From: an uncultured Eubacteriales bacterium
Lineage (GTDB): Bacteria > Bacillota > Clostridia > Saccharofermentanales > Saccharofermentanaceae
Length of the DNA stretch: 64,000 bases
Reading direction: 5' to 3'
NCBI GenBank assembly: GCA_900314745.1
Contig: OMWK01000007.1
Coordinates: forward strand, 1 to 64,000
The notes beneath the pieces are model-generated. The model did not search any database. It was not told where the DNA came from and saw only the letters and a program-made list of their open reading frames with translations. Both the position numbers and the translations under genes were made by a program. Shown in pieces: positions 42,868 to 53,423 of the stretch. Position 1 is the first letter of the stretch. Each line of letters begins with the position of its first letter.

Positions 42868-44164
42868 GCCAAATTTCAGATGACTTAGGAGCGAGTGTTG
42901 ATCCTCCGCCGAAGTCGTGTATCTTACCAGATATCAATTCCTTTGCCTGGCCACAGCCCGCATCGAAATGTGCGGTAAACGGCTGTGAATCCATATTAAT
43001 TGCAACAAGCACACGCTGATCGCCGCAGTTACGCTCGAATATGCACTGCTTATTTGTAAGTACAACCGACTTCATTCCGCCGTAATTCAAGGCCTTTGTA
43101 TTCTTCTTAGCTTCAGCAAGTCTGCTTATATGTTCCGTAAGATCATTCCATTCGGGTTTATCAAAGCATGCACGAAGAGCGGGATCTCCCTCTTCCTTAC
43201 GAGCCTTAGCTCCCCACTCGGAACCGTAGTAGACACACGGAATACCGGGCATTCCGAATACCATGGTATATACACAAGGCAGAAGTTCGGGATCATTGAT
43301 GAGCGATGCGATTCTGCTTACATCATGATTATCAGCAAATGACAGAAGGTGTGAGCCTCTTGCAACTGTCCAGTCCTCGGGTCCGAAGAGCCTTAACAGG
43401 GAATGGATTATCTCGAACATATTGCCGGAGTTAAATGCTGAATGTATTCCCTTATAGCACTGATAGTTGGTAAGTGAATGCAGATGCATCTCATTAAGCA
43501 TACGGCCGTATTCGCCGTGAAGAACTTCACCGAGAAGGAAGAACTCGTTTTTCTTGCTGTCGGTAAACTCTCTAAGACGGCGCAGGAACTCGTGATCCAG
43601 GCAGTAAGCTACATCGAGACGCAGTCCGTCGATATCGAAGAAATCAATCCAGAAATTAACCTTATCGAGAATATGATCAACTACAGCAGGATTACGGAGG
43701 TTAAGCTTTACGAGGTCGTAATTGCCTTCCCAGCCTTCATACCAGAATCCGTCGTTATAATTGGAATTACCGTCAAAGGACAGATGGAACCAGTCCTTGT
43801 AAGGAGAATCCCATTTCTTCTCCTGAACATCCTTAAAAGCCCAGAAGCCGCGGCCAACGTGATTAAATACGCCATCGAGAACAACCTTTATTCCGGCCTT
43901 GTGAAGTTCATCCACTACCTTCTTAAAGTCATCATTTGTGCCGAGACGCGTATCAATCAATCCGTAATCACGGGTATTGTAACCGTGCGTATCAGACTCA
44001 AATACAGGTGAGAAATAAATAGCGTTGCAGCCAAGCTTCTTAATGTGTGGAATCCAGTCCAATACCTTGAGAATACGTGATTCGGGAATGCCGTCATTCT
44101 CAAAGGGAGCTCCGCAGAACCCCAACGGATAGATCTGGTAAAATACTGATTCTTCAAACCACAT
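42854..44164 (-). CDS. GH13 alpha-amylase family glycosidase
   Basis: 436 residues from the ATG at 44164 (AAAGGAAA before it; the frame opens earlier inside ppk2). The barrel has all four family regions: VVLDGVFNHVG, IDGLRLDVAYCLD (nucleophile Asp), FFLLGEVLHGEYG (acid/base Glu) and LSFADNHDVSR (transition-state Asp). No signal peptide, so it works in the cytoplasm, probably on maltodextrins or glycogen-like oligosaccharides; VFYQIYPLGF at the start fits neopullulanase/cyclomaltodextrinase relatives without their N-terminal domain. Confidence 0.88.
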   Translation of the reverse strand: MWFEESVFYQIYPLGFCGAPFENDGIPESRILKVLDWIPHIKKLGCNAIYFSPVFESDTHGYNTRDYGLIDTRLGTNDDFKKVVDELHKAGIKVVLDGVFNHVGRGFWAFKDVQEKKWDSPYKDWFHLSFDGNSNYNDGFWYEGWEGNYDLVKLNLRNPAVVDHILDKVNFWIDFFDIDGLRLDVAYCLDHEFLRRLREFTDSKKNEFFLLGEVLHGEYGRMLNEMHLHSLTNYQCYKGIHSAFNSGNMFEIIHSLLRLFGPEDWTVARGSHLLSFADNHDVSRIASLINDPELLPCVYTMVFGMPGIPCVYYGSEWGAKARKEEGDPALRACFDKPEWNDLTEHISRLAEAKKNTKALNYGGMKSVVLTNKQCIFERNCGDQRVLVAINMDSQPFTAHFDAGCGQAKELISGKIHDFGGGSTLAPKSSEIWLMER

Positions 44165-45632
44165 TTTTATTAAGTTTCCTTTCGATGTTTTCAATTACTA
44201 TCTCCAAAGCCTTGATCCTGGCGTACTTCTTATCATTTGATTCAAGCACATACCAAGGAGCAAAAGCCGTAGATGTCTTCTTTATCATCTCATCGACAGC
44301 GGACTCGTACTGATCCCACTTCTCGCGGTTTCTCCAGTCCTCGTCGGTGATCTTCCAATTCTTCTCGGGAGTATTCTGTCTCTCAGTAAATCTTGCAAGC
44401 TGGGTATCCTTATCTATCTGTACCCAGAACTTTATCACTACTGCTCCCCAGTCAACCAGTTCCTTCTCGAACTCGTTAATCTCGTTATAAGCGCGCTTCC
44501 ATTCATTCTCAGAACAGAAACCTTCAATACGCTCTACCATTACGCGCCCGTACCATGTACGGTCAAATATGGCTATGTGTCCGTCCTTCGGAAGTCTGGT
44601 CCAGAATCTCCAGAGGAAATGTCTTGCCTTCTCGTGAGGCTCCGGGCTTGCTATAGGATGAACTTCGTAGCCGCGGGGATCCAAAGCAGCGGCAATTCGC
44701 TTGATATTTCCGCCCTTACCTGCGGCATCCCAGCCTTCATAAGCAATAACAACAGGGATCTTCTTACGGTACAGTTCGTAATGAAGCTCGCTCAGCTTCT
44801 TCTGGAGTTCTTCAAGCTTGGAATTATACTCATCGTCACTTAAGACCTTATCATCCAGGCTTATATCCTTAAGATTAGAAGTCTTGTTAAGCTGGAAAGT
44901 ATTCTGAAGCACCGGGAAACTCAGACTCGAGTTCTGGAAAGCCGTATCAAGCGCTTCATTTATGACGTCCAAAGCCTGCAGAGCAGCCCAGTTCTCAGAA
45001 GAACCGTCGATAACGTGCCATGGCGCATATGTGGAATTCGTTTCCTTAATGAACTCGGCAAAATCCTCTAATCTCGTGTCATAATGCTTATTCTGATTGA
45101 GATCGTTATCGCTAATGCGCCATCTAGTGTTCTTATCAGACAGAAGATCCTTGATCCTCTTCTTCTGTTCCTTCTTCGATATATGCAGGAAGAGCTTGAT
45201 TACAAGATAACCGTCTTCAACGAGCTGCCTTTCGAAGCACTTTATACTCTTCAGGCGCTGAGCGCAGACTTCATCTCTTCCCTCAGCCTTATATACCGTG
45301 AGCTCGCTCATCCACGCCCCGTCCCAGATGCTGATTTTGCCCTGTTCGGGAATGAGATCAAAATACCTCTTCAGGAAAGGGTAGCGCTTCTGTTCGGGTG
45401 TTCTGACGTTAATGTTGAACACCTTGAAGAAACGCGGGTCAATGTTCTTGATTATATTCGAGATCAGGGTTCCTTTGCCGGCTGTTCCCCAACCCTCAAC
45501 GATGATAAGCACAGGCAGTTTCTTATCCTTGATTATCATCTGCTTGGCGAAGAGTTCATCTCTTCTGGTCTTCAATCGGTCTTTAATCTCAGACTTATCG
45601 GGCTTCTTCGACAAATCGAATATATCAGACAT
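44154..45632 (-). CDS. Polyphosphate kinase 2, two-domain type (polyphosphate:AMP phosphotransferase-like)
   Basis: 492 residues built of two PPK2 domains. The first has LIIVEGWGTAGKGTLISNII and IWDGAWMSELT; the second has VIAYEGWDAAGKGGNIKRIA, AIFDRTWYGRVMVERIEGF and WTRLPKDGHIAIFDR. Walker A loops in both look intact. Two-domain PPK2s phosphorylate AMP to ADP with polyphosphate in studied members. It ends overlapping the GH13 start by 11 bases, so the two may share a transcript. Confidence 0.9.
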   Translation of the reverse strand: MSDIFDLSKKPDKSEIKDRLKTRRDELFAKQMIIKDKKLPVLIIVEGWGTAGKGTLISNIIKNIDPRFFKVFNINVRTPEQKRYPFLKRYFDLIPEQGKISIWDGAWMSELTVYKAEGRDEVCAQRLKSIKCFERQLVEDGYLVIKLFLHISKKEQKKRIKDLLSDKNTRWRISDNDLNQNKHYDTRLEDFAEFIKETNSTYAPWHVIDGSSENWAALQALDVINEALDTAFQNSSLSFPVLQNTFQLNKTSNLKDISLDDKVLSDDEYNSKLEELQKKLSELHYELYRKKIPVVIAYEGWDAAGKGGNIKRIAAALDPRGYEVHPIASPEPHEKARHFLWRFWTRLPKDGHIAIFDRTWYGRVMVERIEGFCSENEWKRAYNEINEFEKELVDWGAVVIKFWVQIDKDTQLARFTERQNTPEKNWKITDEDWRNREKWDQYESAVDEMIKKTSTAFAPWYVLESNDKKYARIKALEIVIENIERKLNKNVV

Positions 45633-45714
45633 AATATGGCCTCGCTTTCTTATTACTCATATCAAGTATAAGAATAAAAGTGTACAGCCTTTGAAAGAAT
45701 ATAAAAACTTCCTG

Positions 45715-47073
45715 TTAATTTCTCATACTGTGGATAGGCGCAGGAATTCTGCCGCCTCTGTGTATGAAATCAGCGCAGGATGCCTTATTTACAGCCATAA
45801 TCGGTGCATATCCGAGAAGTCCGCCGAATTCAACTTTATCACCGACACCCTTACCTGGAACGGGGATAAGTCTTACAGCAGTTGTCTTGTTATTGAACGT
45901 ACCGAGAGCCATCTCATCTGCGATGATACCGGAGATCGTCTCTGCCGTTGTATCACCGGGAATAGCGATCATGTCGAGACCTACGGAACAAACGCATGTC
46001 ATGGCTTCGAGCTTCTCGAGCTTCAATCCGCCGCTTGCTGCAGCTGCGATCATTCCTTCGTCTTCAGATACGGGAATAAATGCACCGGAAAGACCTCCAA
46101 CATATGAGGAAGCCATGATTCCACCCTTCTTCACAGCATCGTTAAGCATAGCAAGAGCAGCAGTGGTTCCCCATGTACCGCACTCCTCGAGACCGAACTC
46201 TTCAAGAAGTCTTGCTACGGAATCTCCTACGGCAGGAGTCGGAGCCAGGGAAAGATCGATTATTCCGAAAGGAACGTGCAATCTCTCGGAAGCCTCACGG
46301 GCAACGAGTTCTCCTACTCTTGTGATCTTAAATGCAGCCTTCTTGATAGTCTCAGCGACAGTACCCAGATCTGCGCCCTTAACGGACTCAAGGGCATGCT
46401 TAACTACACCGGGACCTGAAATACCAACGTTTATAACGCACTCGGGCTCGCCGGGGCCTAAGAATGCTCCTGCCATGAACGGGTTGTCCTCAGGTGCATT
46501 AGCAAATACAACAAGCTTTGCGCATCCAAGAGCATCGCGGTCAGCAGTAAGTTCAGCCGTCTTCTTAATGATGCGGCCCATATCACCTACGGCGTCCATA
46601 TTGATACCTGTTCTCGTTGAAGCAAGATTAATTGATGAGCATACAAAATCAGTAGAAGCCAATGCCTCAGGAATTGAGTTAATAAGCTTCATGTCAGAAT
46701 TCGTGTAACCCTTCTGTACAAGCGCAGAGAAACCGCCTACAAAGTTAACACCGCACTCCTTTGCAGCTCTGTCCAATGTCTTCGCGAAAGGAGTGTAATC
46801 GGAAGTATTGCAGGCTGCGGCAACAATCGCAATAGGAGTTACGGATATTCTCTTATGAATGATCGGAACACCGTACTTCCTGCTTATCGCTTCACCGGTA
46901 GCTACGAGATCATGGGCATAGCGCACGATCTTATCGTAGATCCTGTTGCAGCACTCGTCCACGGAAGAAGCAGCGCAGTCCATTAGGGAAATGCCCATGG
47001 TAATTGTTCTGATGTCCAAATGCTGCTCATTGAACATCTTCATTGTCTCAAGTATTTCGAAATCTGTAATCAT
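45715..47073 (-). CDS. UPF0210 (PFL-family) protein
   Basis: 452 residues of the UPF0210/DUF711 family, related in fold to pyruvate formate-lyase-like barrels. [16 protein letters not shown] at the start, [35 protein letters not shown] and [24 protein letters not shown] are family motifs. Function is unknown. It overlaps the ACT protein upstream by four bases; the two families are commonly adjacent, so a sensor-effector pair is likely. Confidence 0.92.
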   Translation of the reverse strand: MITDFEILETMKMFNEQHLDIRTITMGISLMDCAASSVDECCNRIYDKIVRYAHDLVATGEAISRKYGVPIIHKRISVTPIAIVAAACNTSDYTPFAKTLDRAAKECGVNFVGGFSALVQKGYTNSDMKLINSIPEALASTDFVCSSINLASTRTGINMDAVGDMGRIIKKTAELTADRDALGCAKLVVFANAPEDNPFMAGAFLGPGEPECVINVGISGPGVVKHALESVKGADLGTVAETIKKAAFKITRVGELVAREASERLHVPFGIIDLSLAPTPAVGDSVARLLEEFGLEECGTWGTTAALAMLNDAVKKGGIMASSYVGGLSGAFIPVSEDEGMIAAAASGGLKLEKLEAMTCVCSVGLDMIAIPGDTTAETISGIIADEMALGTFNNKTTAVRLIPVPGKGVGDKVEFGGLLGYAPIMAVNKASCADFIHRGGRIPAPIHSMRN

Positions 47074-47354
47074 ATTCTGTGCATCCTGTTAAAGAGATCT
47101 GTGTGCTGTATCGTAATAGATACACCGAGTTCGTCACCGAGTGCATTTAGCTTCTCGATAATATCGGACTTCTCGATGTCGTGCTCCTGAAGATCTACCA
47201 TCATGATCATTGTGAAGATACCGTCAAGTATCGTCTGGGATATATCCTTAATATTGATGTTGTTCTCTGATAATAAAGTCGCAACACCTGCGATGATACC
47301 TACGCGGTCCTTGCCTATTACTGAGATTACTGCTGTATTCTTATCTGAATCCAT
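47070..47354 (-). CDS. ACT domain protein (UPF0237)
   Basis: 94 residues forming one ACT domain: [24 protein letters not shown] with the ligand-binding Gly/Asp turn, then [24 protein letters not shown] domains bind small ligands such as amino acids. The partner is the UPF0210 protein just downstream (ATGA overlap). Confidence 0.92.
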   Translation of the reverse strand: MDSDKNTAVISVIGKDRVGIIAGVATLLSENNINIKDISQTILDGIFTMIMMVDLQEHDIEKSDIIEKLNALGDELGVSITIQHTDLFNRMHRI

Positions 47355-47380
47355 AATATTTCTCCTCTTTTTATTCGCAC

Positions 47381-48928
47381 TTATAGTAACACACTTTCGG
47401 CGAGCCGATTAGCACATTTTATACCGTCGACAGCGCTGCTCATTATGCCTCCTGCATAGCCTGCGCCCTCACCTGCAGGATACACGCCTTCTATGCAGAC
47501 ACTTTGGAAAGATTCTTTATCCCTCGGTATTCTCACAGGTGATGAAGATCTTGTCTCAACTGCAGTTAATACAGCACTTTCAGAATCAAATCCCCTGATC
47601 TTTTTTCCCATCAGGGCGATGCCTTCTGTAAGAGTATCTATCATATACGAAGGAAGTAGTTCCCTGAGATCACAAGGCACAACACCCGGAGCATATGTAG
47701 GATGTACTGTGGTATAAGAAGAACCGCTCTTACCTGTCTTAAGGTCTTTATAAGTCATGTAAGGCGCATTGGCGGTGCTTCCCGCAAGCTTAAACGCATT
47801 CATCTCGAGCATATCCTGGAAGATCATGCCGTAAAGCGGGTCATCTGACTCGTAAGCAGGATTGAACGGTATAAGCAGAGCAGCATTGGAATTAACGCCG
47901 TCACGACCTCTGTAACTCATGCCGTTCGTACATACGGCATTCGCGAAAGAAGCAGAAGGAACAACTTCTCCTCCGGGACACATACAGAATGTATAGAGCT
48001 TATTGCCCGTACCTGTATCTACTACAAGCTTATAATTGGCGGCAAAGATATTCTTATAAAGCGCAGTATCGAAGCCGTACATAGCTTTATCAATATCTGC
48101 CCTTAAGTGTTCGATACGGACACCTATCGAGAAAGGCTTTGATGTTATACCGAGAAGATTGCAGTTAGCTCTTACAAAGTCTCTGCTGCTGTTTCCGATC
48201 GCAAGTATCAGTTTATCTGTCGGATAGTATCCTTTATCGGTAGTAATTCCTTCTAACCTTGCCGGTCTCGCGTAATTATGAAGATTGATCTCCTTCAATT
48301 CTTCTTCGAAATACACTTCACCGCCAAGGGATATAATCTCTTCCCTTATTCCCTTAACAACATTAACAAGATTATCAGTTCCTACATGAGGATGCGAATC
48401 ATATCTTATATCCTCCGGTGCTCCATGCTTAATGAATACATCGTAAATATAGTCTTTGTAATCCGAAGACACACCTGTATTAAGCTTGCCGTCGGAATAT
48501 GTACCTGCTCCGCCTTCGCCGAACTGAATATTGGAAGACTGGTCAATGACGCCGGTCTTCTTATAATTCGCGACATCCCGGTTTCTGCTGTCAACATCCC
48601 TGCCCTTCTCAATGATAATGGGCTTAAGTCCGTAACGGGCAAGGACCAGACCTGCAAACATTCCTGCAGGACCGAATCCGATGATTACGGGTCTGTTTTT
48701 ATTATTGAATCTTTTGTTCTTATGAATCAGTACAGGAGCGGATGAATCAGTCAATGGCTCATCAGTAACCCTGTAACATATCTTAACGTCAGATTTATGC
48801 CTCGCGTCGATATAGGATCTTAAGATTCTTAATTTGCCTGATGCGATACCGGACTTTCCGGATAGCACAGAAGTTACATCATCAACATTGCCGATATCCT
48901 CCGGGCGAAATGACAGTTCCTTGATCAC
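47381..48928 (-). CDS. FAD-dependent dehydrogenase (COG2509-like)
   Basis: About 515 residues starting at GTG 48928, which has AGGAG seven bases before it and lies directly after the upstream stop; the ATG frame start at 48967 lies within the upstream gene. After an about 70-residue N-terminal domain comes the FAD fold RPVIIGFGPAGMFAGLVLARYG, then NIQFGEGGAGTYSDGKLNTG, MCPGGEVVPS and the closing GVYPAGEGAGYAGGIMSSAVDG. These match the COG2509 'uncharacterised FAD-dependent dehydrogenase' group. Substrate unknown. Confidence 0.9.
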   Translation of the reverse strand: MIKELSFRPEDIGNVDDVTSVLSGKSGIASGKLRILRSYIDARHKSDVKICYRVTDEPLTDSSAPVLIHKNKRFNNKNRPVIIGFGPAGMFAGLVLARYGLKPIIIEKGRDVDSRNRDVANYKKTGVIDQSSNIQFGEGGAGTYSDGKLNTGVSSDYKDYIYDVFIKHGAPEDIRYDSHPHVGTDNLVNVVKGIREEIISLGGEVYFEEELKEINLHNYARPARLEGITTDKGYYPTDKLILAIGNSSRDFVRANCNLLGITSKPFSIGVRIEHLRADIDKAMYGFDTALYKNIFAANYKLVVDTGTGNKLYTFCMCPGGEVVPSASFANAVCTNGMSYRGRDGVNSNAALLIPFNPAYESDDPLYGMIFQDMLEMNAFKLAGSTANAPYMTYKDLKTGKSGSSYTTVHPTYAPGVVPCDLRELLPSYMIDTLTEGIALMGKKIRGFDSESAVLTAVETRSSSPVRIPRDKESFQSVCIEGVYPAGEGAGYAGGIMSSAVDGIKCANRLAESVLL

Positions 48929-48929
48929 T

Positions 48930-50120
48930 TCAGATCTCCTCGTATTCATCATAGATGGATTCGGCAACAGTCATTGCGGAAGCCCATGCCCAGTGAAGAT
49001 TGTATCCGCCGCAAAGTCCGTCCACGTTAAGGGCTTCGCCGCATACGAAGATGCCGGGACATTTCTTAAGTTCAAGTCCGTCCGTAACTGCGCTTAACTT
49101 AAGGCCGCCTGATGTGACCTGGGCATTCTCGAATCCGAGACTGCCCGTAAGATTGATCCTGAAATCATGAATGACAGATGCTATACCATTAGGTGTACCG
49201 TCAGATCTTGCTACAGCAACTTCAGCTATTGGCTTCTTAATAAGTCCTGATATGGCGGAAGCCTTGTCACGATCGTTAAAGCGGTTAAGAAGATCACCGA
49301 TAACCTTCTTCTTGATCTTAAGGTCCATCGATGGTATAAGGTCAACAGTCAGGTATTTAACGGGCTTTCCGGAGGTTAATGATCTGTTATAGTAACCTGA
49401 AAGCTGCATGACGCATATTCCTGATATGCCATAGTCGGTAAATAGGATCTCGCCTCTTTCCTCCCTGCCGTCCATCTTAACGATGCACTCCTGCCTGATG
49501 CCGCTAAGCTTTCTTAAATCCTTATCCGAGGACTTCAAAGGCACAAGAGACGGGATGAGCCGCTCGAAGCTGTCAGAGCCTGCCATACCTTTAAGTACGG
49601 GATATAGTGAACCGTCACTTCCGGAATCCGGCAATGACACTCCTCCGCAGGCAAACACAACATAAAGTGCCGTATAAACGCCGTTAACAATGACGTTCAT
49701 GCCTTCTCTTACAACGCTTTTTACTTCAGTATCGTATTCAAATCTTGCATTGGAAGCCGAAGCGAGAGCATCAGCAACCGTTTTGCTTTGATATGTGATG
49801 GGATATGCAAGATCATTCTTATAATCAGTGATTATTCCGAGATTATTCTCGAAGAAGGAAGTAATCTTGGCGGGGCCGAATGCGTGAAGTATCTTAGTAA
49901 GCTTGGCGTTGTCGTCAGTGTTGTAACACGAAGAAGTCACGTTCCTGTTGGTGTAGTTGCATCTGCCGTTGCCTGTCGCAAGAAGTTTCCTGCCGGGCTT
50001 GCTGTTCTTCTCCAGAACAAGGACCCTGAGAGAAGAATCCGCATTATAAAGAGCCGCGGCACACATAAGTCCCGCAGCTCCTGCCCCGATTATGATTACA
50101 TCATATTTATTGTTACTCAT
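48930..50120 (-). CDS. HI0933/YhiN-family FAD-binding oxidoreductase
   Basis: 396 residues from the ATG at 50120, overlapping the CYTH stop by eight bases; the frame opens 12 bases earlier at TTG. YDVIIIGAGAAGLMCAAALY is the FAD-binding start, NSKPGRKLLATGNGRCNYTN is the family hallmark, and GIFVCGEALNVDGLCGGYNL with HWAWASAMTVAESI is at the end. The family's reaction is unknown. It forms a pair with the other flavoprotein downstream. Confidence 0.92.
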   Translation of the reverse strand: MSNNKYDVIIIGAGAAGLMCAAALYNADSSLRVLVLEKNSKPGRKLLATGNGRCNYTNRNVTSSCYNTDDNAKLTKILHAFGPAKITSFFENNLGIITDYKNDLAYPITYQSKTVADALASASNARFEYDTEVKSVVREGMNVIVNGVYTALYVVFACGGVSLPDSGSDGSLYPVLKGMAGSDSFERLIPSLVPLKSSDKDLRKLSGIRQECIVKMDGREERGEILFTDYGISGICVMQLSGYYNRSLTSGKPVKYLTVDLIPSMDLKIKKKVIGDLLNRFNDRDKASAISGLIKKPIAEVAVARSDGTPNGIASVIHDFRINLTGSLGFENAQVTSGGLKLSAVTDGLELKKCPGIFVCGEALNVDGLCGGYNLHWAWASAMTVAESIYDEYEEI

Positions 50121-50775
50121 CCGCGGAATCAAGAAGCCTTATTGCGCGCATGTACTTGCTCTGGTCATAAGGAACGGCACCCGTGTTATCGACGATAAAC
50201 TGGGCCATCTCCTTAAGGTCTACTACGTCGCCTGCTTCAAGTTCAATCTCAAGTTCGCAGATATCCTCGGTTTTATTGCCGCCGCTGATCTTGCCGATGT
50301 CGAAGCTTGCTTCCATCATGGAATCTCCGAATCCAAACGTGTATATCGTTCTCTCACAATATGTCGAGCAGAGGCTTATGAGATCCTCGCTCTTTACTCC
50401 GCCTAAGGCCTCGTCAAGAATCTCTTCCGGATCGTCGTCGCCTCTTGAAGCCTTGCTTCTGAACTCCTCAACATTAAATACCGGTGAGTCAGATTCTACA
50501 TTCCACTCATACCTCTGACTTAAGCCGTTAACCACGGAACCGCCGTACTTAACAGTATGCTCGTAATGAGTCTTCTCCCCGTCATCATATAATCTGACCC
50601 TGACAGTAGTACCCTTCTTCATAAGGTCTCTGTCCTTTGTATCAAAATAAGTGTTGTTAAGCTTAACAGGGCGCTTCTCACCTACATCAAGACAATAATC
50701 CGAGAACCAGTCGGCATTGATAATACCCATAAGTTCTTCTTTGCTCTTAAATGCCAGTTTAACTTCAGTTTCCAT
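50113..50775 (-). CDS. CYTH domain protein (triphosphatase-like)
   Basis: 220 residues beginning METEVKL, the ExExK signature of CYTH enzymes, with NTYFDTKDRDL, VRVRLY and YEHTVKYGG as further tunnel strands carrying Arg/Lys and Glu, and QSKYMRAIRLL near the end. CYTH proteins hydrolyse inorganic triphosphate or make cAMP or ThTP products; triphosphatase activity is the likeliest. An acidic insert (SKASRGDDDPEEILDEA) lies in the middle. Confidence 0.85.
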   Translation of the reverse strand: METEVKLAFKSKEELMGIINADWFSDYCLDVGEKRPVKLNNTYFDTKDRDLMKKGTTVRVRLYDDGEKTHYEHTVKYGGSVVNGLSQRYEWNVESDSPVFNVEEFRSKASRGDDDPEEILDEALGGVKSEDLISLCSTYCERTIYTFGFGDSMMEASFDIGKISGGNKTEDICELEIELEAGDVVDLKEMAQFIVDNTGAVPYDQSKYMRAIRLLDSADE

Positions 50776-50784
50776 ACTCCCTCA

Positions 50785-51927
50785 TCAGTAATCAATCGTA
50801 TGTACGCCGCCGGTGGAAACAACGACAAGACGGTTATTATCGGTAAATCCTATCCTGATAATATCTTCATCCACCGAGATATCAGAAACAACTCCGCCGT
50901 CGGAGTTAAATACCAGGATTCTGTCATCAATTGACAGTGCATACATATCATCACTTGAAGCAATTGCGTTAACATCGGAACCTACTTCTGAATCGTAGAT
51001 AATGTCTCCGCCTGCGCTCATGATCATCAGCTTATTCAACTGGTTAACACCGTCCGCATAGACGACAAAAATAACGTCATCAACGATCCTTACGTAGTTT
51101 ATCGCACCGAAGGAATCATTGAGCGGAACAAGAGTGTCGTTGGAAACAGTATAAATACAGTCGGTACAGAAAGCGAACAGCCTGTTCCCTATGTACTCCG
51201 TGTATGAGAGGATCTCAGTATCATCAATGGTATAAACGGCATAGTCCGAAGCGGATATGTTGGACGTATCATAATTGATGGCAAATACCCTGACATAAGG
51301 CTTATACACCGCACCTGTCGTATTAAGAGTCGTCAGTGCAAAGAACTGCTCATCTTCCGAGAAGGCACCGCTTATAGGATATCCTGAATTATAAGAAGAC
51401 CATCTTGATATCTGGCCGCCCTCGGAATTAAAGAGGATCACCTCACCATAAGCCTCGGTACTGTCCGTAATAACGGCACAAAGACCATTATCAGAAAGAA
51501 CGGCAGACTGGATCTTGTTCTCCGTAGGCTTCTCATAGAGAACTTTATCGGTATTCATAACAATGAAACCGTAGCCGTCATTATCAAATACGACGCAGTT
51601 ATCACCGTTGATGTAGCACTGCGGGTTCGTATATGAGACCGTGGCACTGAATACTTCATTACCTGACAGGGTAAGATAAGCTACTCGCTCCTTAGTGACT
51701 TTAAGCACGCCCTCACCGAAAGCATAGAGCTTCTGAGCCTCGGCATACTCACAGTTGAATCCGGACTGTCCGGAGAGCCTTATGTATCTCTCTGCTCCGC
51801 GGCTTGCATCCTCATTACGGGATACAAGAATAAGCATAACTACCGAGAAAACGAGCAACGCAACAAAACCGATTATGGCAATCCATAACTGTTTGTCTAT
51901 AGTGCTCCGTTTCCCGTCCGTACTCAT
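50785..51927 (-). CDS. Single-span outer beta-propeller-like protein (DUF5711-like)
   Basis: 380 residues: a short basic cytoplasmic end, one helix (about 14-35, LWIAIIGFVALLVFSVVMLILV), then many repeated beta-strand units (GEGVLKVTKERVAYLTLSG, LSDNGLCAVITDSTEAYG, SSDDMYALSIDDRILVFNSDG) like a WD/PQQ propeller. This fits DUF5711. It follows the DUF4340-like gene by two bases at the end of the ABC-transporter operon, so it probably works with that system at the cell surface. Confidence 0.7.
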   Translation of the reverse strand: MSTDGKRSTIDKQLWIAIIGFVALLVFSVVMLILVSRNEDASRGAERYIRLSGQSGFNCEYAEAQKLYAFGEGVLKVTKERVAYLTLSGNEVFSATVSYTNPQCYINGDNCVVFDNDGYGFIVMNTDKVLYEKPTENKIQSAVLSDNGLCAVITDSTEAYGEVILFNSEGGQISRWSSYNSGYPISGAFSEDEQFFALTTLNTTGAVYKPYVRVFAINYDTSNISASDYAVYTIDDTEILSYTEYIGNRLFAFCTDCIYTVSNDTLVPLNDSFGAINYVRIVDDVIFVVYADGVNQLNKLMIMSAGGDIIYDSEVGSDVNAIASSDDMYALSIDDRILVFNSDGGVVSDISVDEDIIRIGFTDNNRLVVVSTGGVHTIDY

Positions 51928-51929
51928 GA

Positions 51930-53414
51930 TCAGGCCGCATCCTCATCGGCAGGTATGTCATAAACTCCGGCTACGGAATTATCTATGGCCTCTACTGCGA
52001 GTTCATAAGCCGTCCATGCACCGTAATTATAGGTATCCGTACCGCTGTCGTTGAACAGTTCAGAAGCAGAAACAACAAAACAGGTATACTCGCCGTTAAG
52101 GAATGCGTAATAACTGTTGTTGTCCCTCGGTACGAATGACAGTACATAAGTGTCATAGTCATTAGTTATAAACGTAAACTCGAGTTCCGGTTCGAATTCA
52201 GGATCCGCTTCTGCATCAACTGAAGATACGGAAATCGTAATAAGAGATTCATACAGGATGGCTGCATAAGATCTGCCATCAGAATTGAAGATTCTTGCAT
52301 CACGCATATTGAGCATCGCCGTAGCATCTTCAGCAGAGATGGAACCTGTTGTGGATATCTCGTATGTAAACGACTGATCACCGTAAGTTCCCGTTATCTT
52401 GGACATATCCGTCGCAGGAAAATAAACAAGATAGCTGCTTAAAAGCATCATAAGCTGTGTATCAAGTCCGTCGATCTGAAGATCAGAGAGCTTGAAATAA
52501 CCGTCTACGAGATTACATGTACCGTAATAATATCCGTTGATAGAAGACGACAGAGCAAGAGTTATGACACGGCCGTCACTCATTGTGAACGTGAACTCAT
52601 AAGCCGGATCATCGAGACCATAATCTGCGAGCATATCATCAGGTATATCTACATAAGATGTAATCTCAAGGTGAACGATCTTATCGATAAGCGTTACAAA
52701 ATAAGGGCTACACTCTATCTCGAAAGGAGTTATCGCCATATACATGGGATCTCCGGTCTCATAGAGTGAACAGGAAGCAGTAAGATCAATGTTATCGAGG
52801 TCACGCTTAAACTCAACTGTAGAAAGCATCGCGTAATCGATGCCGAGAGTCGTTGTAGCAAGGAAATCAATGAGCTGATATCCGCTATAAACATACTTAA
52901 TTGCAACTGCAGTATAGATATGGGAATCGCCCTCGAGCATGAAGTAGCAGTTGGAACCGTCAGCAGTCTTATTACCTACATAGATGCGGTTCTCCGTTCC
53001 GTCATACTGAGTGATGACAATGGTGTACTGGGGCTCTGCAAGACCGTAATCAGCAAGATTATACTGGGAGCTGTCTCCTATATTACCGTTTGCCATGAAA
53101 TTAGACAGAATGTATGCCCATGAAGTAACAGCTTCATTGTTCAAAGGTACATCAGTATCATACTTATCAAGAAGCGACCAGATTACGGCTCCTGTCTCGT
53201 CTACCGCACCATTGAAACCGATGCCTGTACCGTCTGCCCTTACAACTTCTATGGAAGAAATAAGATCAGGTGTAACTGCGATTATACTGGTTTCTTCGGA
53301 AACCGATTCATTAACTGACGCCTCCTTACTGTTCATAACGATGACAACTACAGCAACAATAACAAGTGCCACCATTACGATGAAAGGTATCAAAAGACTC
53401 TTAAGCGATTTCAT
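51930..53414 (-). CDS. DUF4340-like membrane-anchored protein of the Gld-like ABC operon
   Basis: 494 residues with an N-terminal helix (about 7-28, LLIPFIVMVALVIVAVVVIV) and a large outer part. YNLADYGLAEPQYTIVITQYDGTENRIYVGNKTADGSNCYFML is a typical DUF4340 unit, and a second related unit follows (ADYGLDDPAYEFTFTMSDGRVI). DUF4340 proteins occur beside GldG-type ABC transporters, as here. It lies between the GldG-like gene and the DUF5711-like gene with spacings of nine and two bases. Confidence 0.85.
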   Translation of the reverse strand: MKSLKSLLIPFIVMVALVIVAVVVIVMNSKEASVNESVSEETSIIAVTPDLISSIEVVRADGTGIGFNGAVDETGAVIWSLLDKYDTDVPLNNEAVTSWAYILSNFMANGNIGDSSQYNLADYGLAEPQYTIVITQYDGTENRIYVGNKTADGSNCYFMLEGDSHIYTAVAIKYVYSGYQLIDFLATTTLGIDYAMLSTVEFKRDLDNIDLTASCSLYETGDPMYMAITPFEIECSPYFVTLIDKIVHLEITSYVDIPDDMLADYGLDDPAYEFTFTMSDGRVITLALSSSINGYYYGTCNLVDGYFKLSDLQIDGLDTQLMMLLSSYLVYFPATDMSKITGTYGDQSFTYEISTTGSISAEDATAMLNMRDARIFNSDGRSYAAILYESLITISVSSVDAEADPEFEPELEFTFITNDYDTYVLSFVPRDNNSYYAFLNGEYTCFVVSASELFNDSGTDTYNYGAWTAYELAVEAIDNSVAGVYDIPADEDAA

Positions 53415-53423
53415 ATTCTTATA

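Noticed and set aside
45607..45620. TTCGACAAATCGAA, a palindromic Spo0A-box-like sequence
   Set aside because: It lies inside the ppk2 coding region and lacks the 10-base phasing of the two intergenic elements, so it is probably chance.
45764..46708. A plus-strand open frame of 314 codons opposite the UPF0210 gene
   Set aside because: It mirrors a clear conserved gene, is rich in Ser, Pro and Ala as expected for an antisense frame, and has no ribosome site or neighbours.
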